A stretch of DNA of 64,000 bases from Azospirillum fermentarium (GCF_025961205.1 NZ_JAOQNH010000001.1:62001-126000); one strand, 5' to 3'; counted from the first letter of the stretch, positions 50,991 through 60,542 are shown. Numbers and translations: made by a program. The notes: generated by a model not told the origin, from the sequence alone.

Positions 50991-52390
50991 TGCTGTTCTG
51001 GATCGTCGCCGCGGCCATGACCGCGGCCGTGGTGATGCTGATCGTGTGGCCGCTGGCCCGCCCGGCGGGGGCCGCCGGCTCCCGCGCCGCCTATGATCTG
51101 GAGGTCTACCGCGACCAGTTGAAGGAGCTGGAGCGGGAACGGGACAGCGGCCTCATCTCCGCCGCCCAGGCCGACGCCGCGCGGGCCGAGGTGGGCCGGC
51201 GCATGCTGGCCCTGGAAAGTGCGGTGGCGAAACAGGCGGACGCGCCCGCCGTCACGGGCCGCACCCGCATCGTGGCGGTGCTGCTGGCGCTGGTGATCCC
51301 GGCGGGCGCGCTGGCGGTCTATATGCCGCTGGGCCGCCCCGACCAGCCGGCGCAGCCGCTGGCGTCGCGCACCCTGCCCCGCAACGACGGCGTTCCGGCC
51401 GAGGTGCTGGCGGCGGTGGACAAGCTGAAGCAGACCCTGGCCGAACAGCCCGACAACATCGACGGCTGGATTCTGCTGGGCCGCACCTACACCCGCATGA
51501 ACCGCTATGACGACGCGGCAGAGGCGTTCCGTCAGGCCCGCCGCATCGACCCCAAGGATCCCGACGTGGCGGCGGCCTTCGGCGACGTGGCGGTCAACAG
51601 CAACAACGGCATCGTGTCGGAAGAAGCGCGCGGCGCGTTCGAAGCGGCGCTGGCCGCCCGCCCCGACGACCCGCGGGCGCAGTTCTATCTGGCGCTCGCC
51701 CGGTTCCAGGCCGGCGACGTCCGGGGTGCGCTGGACCAGTGGCGCGGCCAGATGGCCCACACCCCCGCCGACGCCCCCTGGCTGCCCATGCTGAAGGCGC
51801 AGATCACCCGTGCCGCCGAAAGCCTGAACCTGAACGTGGCCGAGGTGATGCCCCAGCCCCTGCCCCCGCGGCAGGCGGCGGCCCCCGCCGCCACCCCCGA
51901 CGCCAAGCCCGCCGGTCAGGCCGACGACCTCCAGCGCAACGAGATGGTGCGCTCCATGGTGGCGTCCCTGGCGGAAAAGCAAAAGGCCAACCCCGGCGAC
52001 GTGGACGGCTGGCTGCGGCTGGCCCGGTCCTACAGCGTGCTGAAGGAACCCGCCAAGGCGCTGGACGCCGCGCGTCAGGCGGCGGCCCACGGCCCCGCCC
52101 GCGCCGACGCCCAGCTCACGCTGGCCCAGACGCTGATCGACGCCGCCAACCTGCCCGGCGACAAGCCGTCGCCCCTGCCGGCAGAGGCGGTGACGGCGCT
52201 GAAGGCGGCGCTGGCGGCGGAACCGGCCAACCCCGACGCCCTGTGGCTGCTGGGCCTGGACGCCGCCGGGGCGGGCCGCAAGGACGAAGCGGTCGGGCTG
52301 TGGAACAAGCTGCTGACCCAGCTCGACCCCCAGGGCCAGGATCACGCCTTCGTCGCCGCCCGTATCAAGGCGCTGCAGGCGGGCGGCTGA
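50990..52390 (+). CDS. ccmI: Cytochrome c maturation protein CcmI (TPR apocytochrome chaperone)
   Basis: A 466-residue protein. Two N-terminal membrane helices (about 1-20 and 95-112) flank a cytoplasmic loop with YDLEVYRDQLKELERE, and a periplasmic part has tetratricopeptide repeats around PDNIDGWILLGRTYTRMNRY and PGDVDGWLRLARSYSVLKEP. CcmI binds apocytochrome c C-termini and delivers them to CcmFH. ATG at 50990 overlaps the ccmH stop; a GTG directly before it is also possible. Last gene of the operon. Confidence 0.93.
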   Translation: MLFWIVAAAMTAAVVMLIVWPLARPAGAAGSRAAYDLEVYRDQLKELERERDSGLISAAQADAARAEVGRRMLALESAVAKQADAPAVTGRTRIVAVLLALVIPAGALAVYMPLGRPDQPAQPLASRTLPRNDGVPAEVLAAVDKLKQTLAEQPDNIDGWILLGRTYTRMNRYDDAAEAFRQARRIDPKDPDVAAAFGDVAVNSNNGIVSEEARGAFEAALAARPDDPRAQFYLALARFQAGDVRGALDQWRGQMAHTPADAPWLPMLKAQITRAAESLNLNVAEVMPQPLPPRQAAAPAATPDAKPAGQADDLQRNEMVRSMVASLAEKQKANPGDVDGWLRLARSYSVLKEPAKALDAARQAAAHGPARADAQLTLAQTLIDAANLPGDKPSPLPAEAVTALKAALAAEPANPDALWLLGLDAAGAGRKDEAVGLWNKLLTQLDPQGQDHAFVAARIKALQAGG

Positions 52391-52533
52391 GCCGGAACCG
52401 TCCGGCGGCAATTCAAGAAAAGCTTGTGCCGAATGCGTTGCATTCTGCACAGCCACAACCAGAACGGCGGCGGTCATCGGGCATAGCCCCCCGGTTACCG
52501 CCGTATTCGTTGGTCATCGGTGCTTTTCCGTCC

Positions 52534-52549
52534 TGGCACAGCGGTTGCT
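52534..52549 (+). promoter_or_regulatory. Sigma-54 (-24/-12) promoter
   Basis: TGGCAC (52534-52539), five bases, then TTGCT (52545-52549) match the sigma-54 consensus TGGCAC-N5-TTGCW exactly, with the essential GG and GC twelve bases apart. It lies 68-84 bases upstream of the PAS membrane-protein gene in the right orientation. A transcript would start near 52560. Sigma-54 promoters need an AAA+ activator bound upstream; none is encoded nearby. Confidence 0.75.
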
Positions 52550-52617
52550 GAACCCCAGGGGCCGAAGGGTCGGCCACCAGAGGTTTGACCGCCGCGCACT
52601 GGCAGGGAATGAGAAGC

Positions 52618-53736
52618 ATGATGGAGTCCACGGCCCCGGATATTTTTGCCGCCGATGCCGCCAACGCCCAGCGCGTGGCCTTGTGGTGGCGGGGGCTGGT
52701 GATGGGGTTCACCGCGGCGGTCCTGTTGACGGGGCTGGCGCTCGGCTTTCTGACCGTGATGCTGGAAAGCCGCCTGACGGCCATTGCCGACACCGCGCGC
52801 GAACGCGCCGTCATCGAAGAAACCGCCGATCTGGCCGCCCGGCTGACCGACACGGTTTCAATCGAACGGCGGCGGGCGGTGCGGCAGATCCTTGAAGGCC
52901 AGATCGGCGTTCTGGAACGCATACGCGGCCAGAACGCGCTGAGCGACGATGCGGCACCGGCATACCAGACCGCATGGGATGCACCGGATGGTGCCCTTTA
53001 CCGCTATGTTCAGGCCCTGCGCACCATGGTGGGTGAAAACACCGGCCTGATGCCGGTCCTGACGGCCACCCCCGACGAGATCTTCGCCGTCATCGACCAG
53101 AGTCTGGTGCTGCAAAACCAGCGGGTCCGCACGCGGATGCTGATGACGGTGGCGGGCATTGCCGCCATCCTGGGGCTGGCGGTGGCGGCTGGCCTCCTGT
53201 CGCTGCCCCTGGGCCTGCGCCCGGCGCTGGCGGGGCTGCGCAGGGCGCGCCGCGCCGTGGGTGCGCCGCAGCCCGCCGCCCTGCCCGCCGCCCCGGCGGT
53301 GCCGGCGGACATGGTGGCGCGCGCCTTGGACCAATGCCAGTCCATGGTCGTCATTACCAGCAGCACCGGCATCATCGAATACGTCAACACCCGCTTTCTC
53401 GCCCACAACGGCTATGCCACGGGCGATGTGGTGGGGCAGCCGGTGCGTATCCTGTCCGCCGGGGTGTTTCCATGCGGCTACCGCACGGCGTGGGAAACCC
53501 TGATGGACGGCAAGGTGTGGAGCGGAAATCTCTGCAACCGCCGCCGCGACGGTTCGTGTTATTGGTCGTACGCCACGGTCACCCCGGTGCGCGACGGCAC
53601 CGGACGGGTGGTGCGCTTCATCGCCGTCGAACAGGATATGTCCCAATGCTCCGCCGTTCCCTGCGGGCACCCCCACCATGCGGCCGGGGGTGCCCGCGGT
53701 GAGACGGAATTACGGAATGGTGCCGCCCTCCAGTGA
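52618..53736 (+). CDS. Membrane PAS-domain protein without an output domain
   Basis: A 372-residue protein. TM1 (about 28-48) and TM2 (about 178-198) enclose a helical periplasmic region. A single PAS domain follows (VVITSSTGIIEYVNTRFLAH, ending VRFIAVEQDMS), then about 30 residues of unconserved sequence. Sensor kinases and GGDEF proteins with this front half normally continue into a catalytic domain, which is absent. The last codons run through an inverted repeat (53663-53697) and overlap the converging acyltransferase gene by 27 bases, so it may be a 3'-truncated gene. Alternative starts at 52609 and 52621. It sits behind a sigma-54 promoter. Confidence 0.65.
   Translation: MMESTAPDIFAADAANAQRVALWWRGLVMGFTAAVLLTGLALGFLTVMLESRLTAIADTARERAVIEETADLAARLTDTVSIERRRAVRQILEGQIGVLERIRGQNALSDDAAPAYQTAWDAPDGALYRYVQALRTMVGENTGLMPVLTATPDEIFAVIDQSLVLQNQRVRTRMLMTVAGIAAILGLAVAAGLLSLPLGLRPALAGLRRARRAVGAPQPAALPAAPAVPADMVARALDQCQSMVVITSSTGIIEYVNTRFLAHNGYATGDVVGQPVRILSAGVFPCGYRTAWETLMDGKVWSGNLCNRRRDGSCYWSYATVTPVRDGTGRVVRFIAVEQDMSQCSAVPCGHPHHAAGGARGETELRNGAALQ
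53663..53697. terminator. 12-bp inverted repeat between converging genes
   Basis: GCGGGCACCCCC (53663-53674) and GGGGGTGCCCGC (53686-53697) form a perfect stem with an 11-base loop. There is no T-tract on either strand. It lies 13 bases beyond the acyltransferase stop and inside the last codons of the PAS gene, so it probably helps end transcription from both sides. Confidence 0.6.
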
Positions 53737-55728
53737 CGCATCCGGCGCCTCGGCCAGGGGAATGCGCCCGCGGATAAAGGCGGTCACCGGTCCCTGGGCG
53801 AAGCCGAAGGTGTCACGGGCCGGGTGGTTGGTGTCGAAATAGAGCGGCAGCCCCCCGTCATCTTCCGTCCGGCAACGGCCGCCGCCGCACAGCAGGGTCC
53901 ACAGCGACAGCCGTCCGCGGATCTCGCCGCCCAGCGCCTCGACCGTCTGGAAGAAGTCGCGGTTCATCGTCTGGTAGTCTTCCAGGGAATAGGCCGGGTC
54001 GATGGGCCGGTTCCACGCCACCGCCGCCGCCAGCGCCCGCGGGGCGTTCCACCGCGCGCCCGGCAGCGGGTCGGTCAGATAGACGTCGATGCCACGGGCC
54101 GACAGCCGGTCCACCGTGCGCATCAGCCCGCGGTTCAGCACCTGGGCCGTCGTGGCGCGGTCTCCCGGCCCGGTCACCGTGCCGTCCACCTGCAGCGTGT
54201 CGCGGTAATAGCCGGTCCAATAGGCGGTCATCACCACCCGGCGCACCCCTTCGCGCTCGATCAGCCGGTCCACGCTGTCGGCGATGGCCCGGCATGGCCC
54301 CTGGTAATGGACCCGGCTGACCCCGAACAGCGGCACGCAGCCGTCGTAGCTGGCGACGATGGCGCGCGCCCCGGCCTGCCGGAACGCCTCGTCGAACAGG
54401 TGCAGCATGGCCCAGGCGTGGGAATCGCCCCAGATCAGCCACGGCTCGCCCGCCGCGTCCGCCGCCCCCACGGTGCACAGGTCGCCGTTGAGAACATGGG
54501 CCGGGTCGCGGTCCTTGCACGCCACGTAATCCAGGTTGCGGCTGTTGGCCATCGCCTCCACCCGGCTGACCTGCGGGTCGAAACGGGCAGCCCAGCCGTT
54601 GGACGCCAGCGTCCAGCCGCCGAACCCCAGGAACAGCACCAGCGCCGCCGCCCCATGGGCGAAGGCCCGCCGCCCGCGCAGCCACGGGCCGGTGCGGAAC
54701 GGCTTTTCCACGAACCGCCACGACAGCACCGACACCACGGCGGTCAGCGCCAGCACGCCGGCCAGCGTTGCCGGTTCCAGCGGACCGAAGGCGGTGTAAT
54801 GGGCGAACACCAGCAACGGCCAGTGCCAGAGGTAGAGGGAGTACGAAACCAGCCCGACGAACACCGGCCCCCGCAACGCCAGCAGCCGGGACGCCAGCGG
54901 CAGCCGGCCCCCCGCGCCGGCCCCAGTCCCGGCATAAATCACCAGCGCCGCCCCAAGGCAGGGAACCAGCGCGTTGGGGCCGGGAAACGCCGTCATGCGG
55001 TCGAACATGAAGACGGCCCACCCGATCAGCCCCAGCCCCGCAAGGCCGGCGGCCTCGTGCACCCAGGCCCGGCGGGACGGGGGCACGGCACCCAGCCCCA
55101 GCAACGCCCCCAGCAGCAGTTCCCACGCCCGGGTCGGCATCAGGTAGAACACCGCATCGGGGTGCCGCTCCAGCCCCAGAACGCTCAGGGCGAACGACCC
55201 CGCCGCCAGCGCCACCACCCCGGCGACGGTCCAGCGTTGCGCCCCCCGTCCCCGGAACAGCCACGCCATGGTCAGCAGGAACAGCGGCAGGACGATGTAG
55301 AACTGCTCCTCCACCGACAGCGACCAGGTGTGCAGCAGCGGCTTCAGTTCCGCCGCATCGCTGAAATAGCCGGACTGGCGCCAGAAGAAGACGTTGGAGA
55401 ACGACAACGCCGCCGCCACTACGCTGCGCCCGAACTCCTCGTAATCCAGCGGCAGCAACAGGGCGGACGCCGCCACCGTGCAGGCCAGCAGCATGACCGC
55501 CAGCGCCGGCACGATGCGGCGGATGCGCCGTTCATAGAAACCGGCCAGGGAGAAGCGGCCCTGCCGGATCTCCTCGGCGATCAGCCCGGTGATGAGATAG
55601 CCCGAAATGACGAAGAACACGTCCACACCGACGAATCCGCCGCCGAACCCCGGAATCCCGGCATGAAACAGCACCACCGGCAGCACCGCCACGGCCCGCA
55701 GCCCATCCACGTCTGGCCTGTATTGCAT
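53710..55728 (-). CDS. Acyltransferase-3 / SGNH fusion membrane protein (OatA-like)
   Basis: A 672-residue protein. The N-terminal acyltransferase-3 domain (about 1-380, ten helices) begins YRPDVDGLRAVAVLPVVLFH and has GGGFVGVDVFFVISGYLI and YERRIRRIVPAL. The C-terminal periplasmic SGNH domain has the catalytic Ser in IWGDSHAW and the Asp-x-x-His in FDTNHPARD. Such fusions transfer acetyl groups to cell-surface polysaccharide, lipopolysaccharide or peptidoglycan. The target glycan is unknown; no polysaccharide operon adjoins it. Confidence 0.9.
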   Translation of the reverse strand: MQYRPDVDGLRAVAVLPVVLFHAGIPGFGGGFVGVDVFFVISGYLITGLIAEEIRQGRFSLAGFYERRIRRIVPALAVMLLACTVAASALLLPLDYEEFGRSVVAAALSFSNVFFWRQSGYFSDAAELKPLLHTWSLSVEEQFYIVLPLFLLTMAWLFRGRGAQRWTVAGVVALAAGSFALSVLGLERHPDAVFYLMPTRAWELLLGALLGLGAVPPSRRAWVHEAAGLAGLGLIGWAVFMFDRMTAFPGPNALVPCLGAALVIYAGTGAGAGGRLPLASRLLALRGPVFVGLVSYSLYLWHWPLLVFAHYTAFGPLEPATLAGVLALTAVVSVLSWRFVEKPFRTGPWLRGRRAFAHGAAALVLFLGFGGWTLASNGWAARFDPQVSRVEAMANSRNLDYVACKDRDPAHVLNGDLCTVGAADAAGEPWLIWGDSHAWAMLHLFDEAFRQAGARAIVASYDGCVPLFGVSRVHYQGPCRAIADSVDRLIEREGVRRVVMTAYWTGYYRDTLQVDGTVTGPGDRATTAQVLNRGLMRTVDRLSARGIDVYLTDPLPGARWNAPRALAAAVAWNRPIDPAYSLEDYQTMNRDFFQTVEALGGEIRGRLSLWTLLCGGGRCRTEDDGGLPLYFDTNHPARDTFGFAQGPVTAFIRGRIPLAEAPDASLEGGTIP

Positions 55729-55846
55729 CCGATCCTCGCTCGATCCCAGGAAGCACGGGACTAAGCGTGGGGACCGGATCTCCTTTTTGCGCCGCCGTGG
55801 AAGGGGTGGGCCGCCGCCCCGATGGGGTAAGGGGGAAGAGGGTCGG

Positions 55847-56065
55847 TTACCGCCCGTCCGACGGGGTGGTCCCACGCCCCCGCTGGGGGGCCAGATCGCG
55901 CTGGATGGCGCGGGCGTAGCCGTGCAGCCGCTGGGCCAGCCGCTGCAGATCCTGATCCCCCCGGTCACGGCCCATATCGGCGGCCCGTGCGCCCAGGTCG
56001 GCCAGCATGGCCGCCAGCTTGCGGTAATCGGGAACGGACGGGGGAAGGGTCGGGGGGGCTGCCAT
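55847..56065 (-). CDS. Small uncharacterised protein (72 aa)
   Basis: I do not recognise a family. The product (MAAPPTLPPSVPDYRKLAAM...) has a Pro-rich start and a helical body with several Arg and Asp residues, and ends in a Gly/Arg/Pro tail. No signal peptide or membrane segment. The ribosome-binding site is weak. It fits the space between the acyltransferase and the EamA gene and has neighbour-like codon use, so it may be real. Confidence 0.45.
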   Translation of the reverse strand: MAAPPTLPPSVPDYRKLAAMLADLGARAADMGRDRGDQDLQRLAQRLHGYARAIQRDLAPQRGRGTTPSDGR

Positions 56066-56242
56066 GGGCTGTCGTCGCCTGCGTTGCCGTGGGCCGATCT
56101 TTACGCCATGCTCGCAAATGCACAGGTGCCGGAACAGTGCGCTTCCGTCAGCCGGCGCCTCGGTCTTTGGTTGCAAGAGCGGGCTGACTTTTGGTCTCAT
56201 CCACGCGGGCGGGGTAGGCCCCCGCTCCTATCCTCCCACCCG

Positions 56243-57172
56243 ATGGGGTCTTTCGTGGCCGAACCCTCCCCCTCCGATGCCCCGACGCCGGTCCTTCCGC
56301 CCGTTGGTTTCGCCCTTTTGGGCAGCGTCTCGCTCTTATGGGGCGTCAATTGGCCGGCGATGAAGATGGCGCTGGCCGCCTTCGACCCCTGGACCTTCCG
56401 CTTCGCCTGCCTGCTGGTGGGGGGTGCCACCCTGCTGGCGGTGTCGCTGATAGGGCGGAAATCCTTGGCGGTGCCCCATGCGGACAGAGTACCCATGATT
56501 GTGTCCACCGCCCTGAACGTGACGGGGTGGCAGGTGTTTTCCAGCCTGGGCCTGACCATGATGCCGGCGGGGCGGGCGGCGATCATCGCCTTCACCATGC
56601 CGCTGTGGGCCTCGCTGCTGGCAGCATTGCTGCTGGGGGAACGGCTGACGCGCGCACGGGTGGCCGGGCTGGGCCTGGGGCTGGCGGGGATGGCGTGCCT
56701 GCTGGTGCCCGACATCGCCCGCATCGCCGCCGCCCCGTGGGGGGTGCTGTTCATGCTGGCCGCCGCGGTCAGCTGGGCCGCCGGCACGGTGGCGGTGAAG
56801 CGCCACCGCTGGAGCATGGATTCCGTGCCCCTGACCGGCTGGCAACTGCTGCTGGGCGGGGTGCCGGTGGGAATCGGGGTGGTGGTGTTCGGCCACCCGG
56901 GCGATGGCTTCGCCCACGCCACCGCCACCAGCCTGTGGGCCGCCCTTTACGCCGTGTCGCTGCCGGTCAGCTACAGCTATTGGGCATGGTACCGGGTGGT
57001 GACGCTGTTCCCCGCCAACGTGGCATCCATGGGCACGCTGGCGATTCCGGTGATCGGCGTGCTGTCCAGCGCCGTCCTGCTGGGCGAGACCGTAGGATGG
57101 CCGGAAATCGCCGCCCTGGTCCTGGTGCTGTCGGCGCTGTCGCTGGTGCTGCTGGTGCCGGGGCGGCGGTAG
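56243..57172 (+). CDS. EamA/DMT-superfamily exporter
   Basis: A 309-residue protein with ten membrane helices in two EamA repeats, seen as LLWGVNWPAMKMAL in the first half and SWAAGTVAVKRHRWSMD with SYSYWAWYRVVTLFPANVAS in the second. Members export amino acids or other metabolites; the substrate is unknown. The start at 56243 was chosen as the beginning of the conserved part. A G-rich imperfect repeat (GGCGGTAGAGGGGG twice) directly follows the stop and separates it from converging purD. Confidence 0.83.
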   Translation: MGSFVAEPSPSDAPTPVLPPVGFALLGSVSLLWGVNWPAMKMALAAFDPWTFRFACLLVGGATLLAVSLIGRKSLAVPHADRVPMIVSTALNVTGWQVFSSLGLTMMPAGRAAIIAFTMPLWASLLAALLLGERLTRARVAGLGLGLAGMACLLVPDIARIAAAPWGVLFMLAAAVSWAAGTVAVKRHRWSMDSVPLTGWQLLLGGVPVGIGVVVFGHPGDGFAHATATSLWAALYAVSLPVSYSYWAWYRVVTLFPANVASMGTLAIPVIGVLSSAVLLGETVGWPEIAALVLVLSALSLVLLVPGRR

Positions 57173-57198
57173 AGGGGGGGCGGTAGAGGGGGGGGCGC

Positions 57199-58485
57199 TT
57201 ACCGCCCCACCGCGCGCCAGCCGATGTCGGAGCGGCAGAAACCGTCCGGCCAGTCCAGCCGTTTCACCGCCTCGTACGCCCGTGCCTGGGCCTCCGCAAC
57301 CGTGGTGCCGGTGGCGGTCACGCCCAACACGCGGCCGCCGGTGGACAGGATGCGGCCGTCCTCGGCGCGCTTGGTGCCGGCGTGGAACACCGTGACGCCC
57401 TCCACCGCTCCGGCGGCGTCGAGCGCGCGGATCTCGGTGTTCTTCACGTAATCGCCGGGGTAGCCGCGGGCCGCCATCACCACGCACAGCGACACCGTGT
57501 CGTGCCAGCGCACATCGAAGTTCTTCAGCACCCCGTCCGCCGCCGCCACCAACGCCGCCAGAACGTCGGACTTCATGCGCATCATCAGCGTCTGGCATTC
57601 CGGGTCGCCGAAGCGCACGTTGAATTCCAGCGTCTTGGGCACCTTGCCGGCGGCCGTGTCCTGAATCATCAGGCCGGCGAACAGAACGCCGGTGAAGGGG
57701 CAGCCCTCCGCCGCCATGCCGCGCACCGTGGGCTCCACGATCTCGCGCATCACCCGCTCCTGCAGCTCCGGCGTCAGGGCCGGGGCGGGGGAATAGGCGC
57801 CCATGCCGCCGGTGTTGGGGCCGGTGTCGCCGTCGCCCACCGCCTTGTGGTCCTGGGCCGAGGCCAGCGGCAGCGCCGTCTCACCGTCCACCAGGGCGAA
57901 GAAGCTGACCTCCTCCCCGTCCAGAAATTCCTCGATCACCACTTCGGCTCCGGCGTCGCCGAAACGGCCGCCCACCAGCGCCTCGTCAACGGCGGCGATG
58001 GCCTCCTCCACCGTGCGGGCGACGGTGACGCCCTTGCCGGCGGCCAGACCGTCGGCCTTCACCACGATGGGGGCGCCGTGCTGGCGGATGAAGGCGTGCG
58101 CGGCGTCCACCTCGCGGAAACGGCCATAGGCCGCGGTGGGCACGTTGTACTTGGCCAGCAGATCCTTCATGAAGCCCTTGGAGCCTTCCAGGGCCGCCGC
58201 CCTGGCGCTGGGGCCGAAGACCTTCACCCCCTCGGCCTTCAGACGGTCGGCCAACCCCAGCACCAGCGGCGCTTCCGGCCCGACCACCACGAAACCGATG
58301 CCGTTGGCCTTCACCCACGCTACGATCCCGTCCACATCCTCCGCCGAAAGGGGGACGCAGGATGCCACGTCGGCGATGCCGGCGTTGCCCGGCGCGCAAT
58401 ACAGCGCATCGCACAGCGGCGACGCGGAAATTGCCCAGCACAGCGCGTGCTCGCGCCCACCCGACCCGACGACAAGGACTTTCAT
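57199..58485 (-). CDS. purD: Phosphoribosylamine-glycine ligase
   Basis: A 428-residue ATP-grasp enzyme that joins glycine to phosphoribosylamine in purine synthesis. It has [15 protein letters not shown] at the start, [20 protein letters not shown], and the signature [14 protein letters not shown] (RFGDPExQ). Length is standard. It is divergent from xseA with 75 bases between the genes, which should contain both promoters. Confidence 0.96.
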   Translation of the reverse strand: MKVLVVGSGGREHALCWAISASPLCDALYCAPGNAGIADVASCVPLSAEDVDGIVAWVKANGIGFVVVGPEAPLVLGLADRLKAEGVKVFGPSARAAALEGSKGFMKDLLAKYNVPTAAYGRFREVDAAHAFIRQHGAPIVVKADGLAAGKGVTVARTVEEAIAAVDEALVGGRFGDAGAEVVIEEFLDGEEVSFFALVDGETALPLASAQDHKAVGDGDTGPNTGGMGAYSPAPALTPELQERVMREIVEPTVRGMAAEGCPFTGVLFAGLMIQDTAAGKVPKTLEFNVRFGDPECQTLMMRMKSDVLAALVAAADGVLKNFDVRWHDTVSLCVVMAARGYPGDYVKNTEIRALDAAGAVEGVTVFHAGTKRAEDGRILSTGGRVLGVTATGTTVAEAQARAYEAVKRLDWPDGFCRSDIGWRAVGR

Positions 58486-58560
58486 GGGACCAGGCCCTTC
58501 CTACACTTGTTGCTTCCCGGCGGCCTTGTATCATGCCCCCGCCGCACACTAGAAGACACC

Positions 58561-60165
58561 ATGACCAAAACGCCGGACACCCCTTCCCTGCTTGCCCAGC
58601 CCGCCCGGCCCGGCAGCAACACGCCGGAATATTCCGTCAGCGATCTGGCCCGCGCGCTGAAGCGCACGGTGGAGGATACCTACGGTGCCGTGCGGGTCCG
58701 CGGCGAAATCTCCCAGCCCAAGCGCCATTCGTCCGGCCACTGCTACCTGCGGCTGAAGGACGACGCCGCGGTGATCGAGGCGGTGTGCTGGCGCGGCACC
58801 GTGTCCAAGCTGGCGGTCCAGCCGGCGGAGGGGCTGGAGGTCATCGTCACCGGGCGGCTGACGACATATCCGGGCCGCTCGCAGTACCAGCTCATCATCG
58901 AAACCATGGAGCTGGCCGGCGAAGGTGCCCTGCTGAAGATGCTGGAGGAGCGCAAGCGGCGGCTGGCGGCGGAGGGGCTGTTCGACCCGGCGCGCAAGAA
59001 GCCGCTGCCCTTCCTGCCCGGCGTGATCGGGGTGGTGACCTCGCCCACGGGGGCGGTGATCCGCGACATCCTGCACCGGCTGGCCGACCGTTTCCCCCGC
59101 CGGGTGCTGCTGTGGCCGGTGGCGGTGCAGGGCGAGGGGGCCGGACCCCAAGTGGCCGCGGCCATCGACGGGTTCAACCGGCTGGACGCGGGCGGGCGGG
59201 TGCCGCGGCCCGACGTGCTGATCGTGGCGCGCGGCGGCGGGTCGCTGGAAGACCTGATGGCCTTCAACGAGGAAATCGTGGTGCGCGCCGCGGCGGCCTC
59301 GCGCATTCCGCTGATCTCCGCCGTGGGGCACGAGACCGACACCACGCTCATCGACTTCGCGTCCGACCGCCGGGCGCCCACGCCGACGGCGGCGGCGGAA
59401 ATGGCGGTGCCGGTGCGCGCCGAATTGCTGGCGCAGGTGTTCGACACCGCCCGGCGGCTGGTCGGCGCCTCGTCCCGGCTGGTGGCGGAGCGGCGCACGC
59501 GGGTGGAGGGGCTGGCCCGCGGCCTGGCCGATCCCCGCGCGCTGATCGAGGGCTATGAACAGCGCCTGGACGACCGCGCCGAGCGGCTGCACATGGCCAT
59601 GGGCACGGTGCTGGAGCGCCGGCGCACCCGCGTGGCCCATCTGGGCGGCGCCTTGCCCCACCCGCGCGCGGTGATCGAGGCGGCGCGGGGCCGGCTGCTG
59701 TCGGAATCCCGCGCGCTGGACTCGGCCCTGCGGCATGTGGTCACGCAGGGCCAGGGCCGGTTCGAACGGGTGGCCGCCCGCCTGTCGCTCCACACCACCG
59801 CCCGGCAGGCGGCGGAGGGGCGGCGGCGGCTGGACGATCTGGCGGCCCGGCTGGACCGGGCGGCGGCAACCCAGATGGCCGCCCGCGGCGACCGGCTGGC
59901 CGGGCTGGCCCAACTTCTGCGCAGCTATTCCTACGAAGGGGTGTTGCAGCGCGGATTCGCCGTGGTGCGCGGCCCCAACCACACCCCCGTCACCGCCGCG
60001 GCGGGGCTGGCGGCCGGGCAGGCGGTGACGCTGGAATTCTACGACGCCACGGTGGGGGCGGTCATCGGCACCGCCCCGCCCCCCTCCCCGCCGGCACCCA
60101 AGCCCGAAAAGAAACCCCAACCTCGGAAAACCGGCGGAAAAGCGGAACAGGGATCGCTGTTCTGA
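58561..60165 (+). CDS. xseA: Exodeoxyribonuclease VII large subunit
   Basis: A 534-residue protein. It has an N-terminal OB-fold (YSVSDLARALKRTVEDTYGA, GEISQPKRHSSGHCYLRLKD), then a catalytic core with VTSPTGAVIRDILHRLADRF and VLIVARGGGSLEDLMAFN, and GHETDTTLIDFASDRRAPTP, followed by a long coiled-coil region and a Pro/Lys-rich C-terminal tail. It degrades single-stranded DNA with the small subunit XseB, whose gene is not in the window. The tail (after about 505) is longer than usual. Confidence 0.96.
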   Translation: MTKTPDTPSLLAQPARPGSNTPEYSVSDLARALKRTVEDTYGAVRVRGEISQPKRHSSGHCYLRLKDDAAVIEAVCWRGTVSKLAVQPAEGLEVIVTGRLTTYPGRSQYQLIIETMELAGEGALLKMLEERKRRLAAEGLFDPARKKPLPFLPGVIGVVTSPTGAVIRDILHRLADRFPRRVLLWPVAVQGEGAGPQVAAAIDGFNRLDAGGRVPRPDVLIVARGGGSLEDLMAFNEEIVVRAAAASRIPLISAVGHETDTTLIDFASDRRAPTPTAAAEMAVPVRAELLAQVFDTARRLVGASSRLVAERRTRVEGLARGLADPRALIEGYEQRLDDRAERLHMAMGTVLERRRTRVAHLGGALPHPRAVIEAARGRLLSESRALDSALRHVVTQGQGRFERVAARLSLHTTARQAAEGRRRLDDLAARLDRAAATQMAARGDRLAGLAQLLRSYSYEGVLQRGFAVVRGPNHTPVTAAAGLAAGQAVTLEFYDATVGAVIGTAPPPSPPAPKPEKKPQPRKTGGKAEQGSLF

Positions 60166-60542
60166 CCCCCGCCATGGCAACTTTGTCCTGCCCAAAAGCC
60201 CCCTCCCCGCCGGGGAGAGGGGAAGCGCCCCGGTCCGTTGCTCCGGCCTCGCCCCCCGCCGGCACACCGCGCAGGCATAGGCGAACTATGAATTTCGCGT
60301 TATTCTGGTCTGACCTGTGCGGCATAGGCTTGCGAAAGCCCGCAAGAACGGTTAGCAGCAGAGGGTGAGCCGGCCTTGTGCCGGCACCGCGACTGTGCGC
60401 ACGCACCGTTGGGAACGCAGGCCCCGGCACTGTATGCTGGGGCAGAAGCCGCAACACACGACACGTCGGACCGCGGCCGGCTTTCCGGAAGGGATTTCCG
60501 GGGGGCAGGAACGGACCGATTTTGGGTTTGTCAGGAGGGACG
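60166..60542 (+). promoter_or_regulatory. Structured intergenic region and leader of trcR
   Basis: These 377 bases hold no gene. At 60200-60223 a CCCCTCCCC/GGGGAGAGGGG hairpin, resembling the arm of the dispersed repeats, probably ends the xseA transcript. Farther on are GCCGGC-CTTGT-GCCGGC (about 60371-60387), CCCCGGCA/TGCTGGGG (about 60421-60443) and CCGGAA/TTCCGG (about 60485-60501) hairpins before the trcR start, suggesting a folded 5' leader. No known riboswitch was recognised. Confidence 0.45.
60200..60223. repeat. Partial copy of the dispersed GC-arm repeat
   Basis: CCCCCTCCCCGCC and GGGGAGAGGGG make an inverted arm nearly identical to the ends of the repeats at 22648 and 31863, without their central core. 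It follows the xseA stop and may act as its terminator. Confidence 0.6.

Noticed and set aside
57160..57198. Duplicated G-rich sequence after the EamA gene as a regulatory element
   Set aside because: It is a simple 14- to 16-base slippage duplication between converging stops, with no secondary structure.
60360..60542. Cobalamin or other known riboswitch before trcR
   Set aside because: The conserved B12 box and other known riboswitch cores are not present; only generic hairpins are seen.
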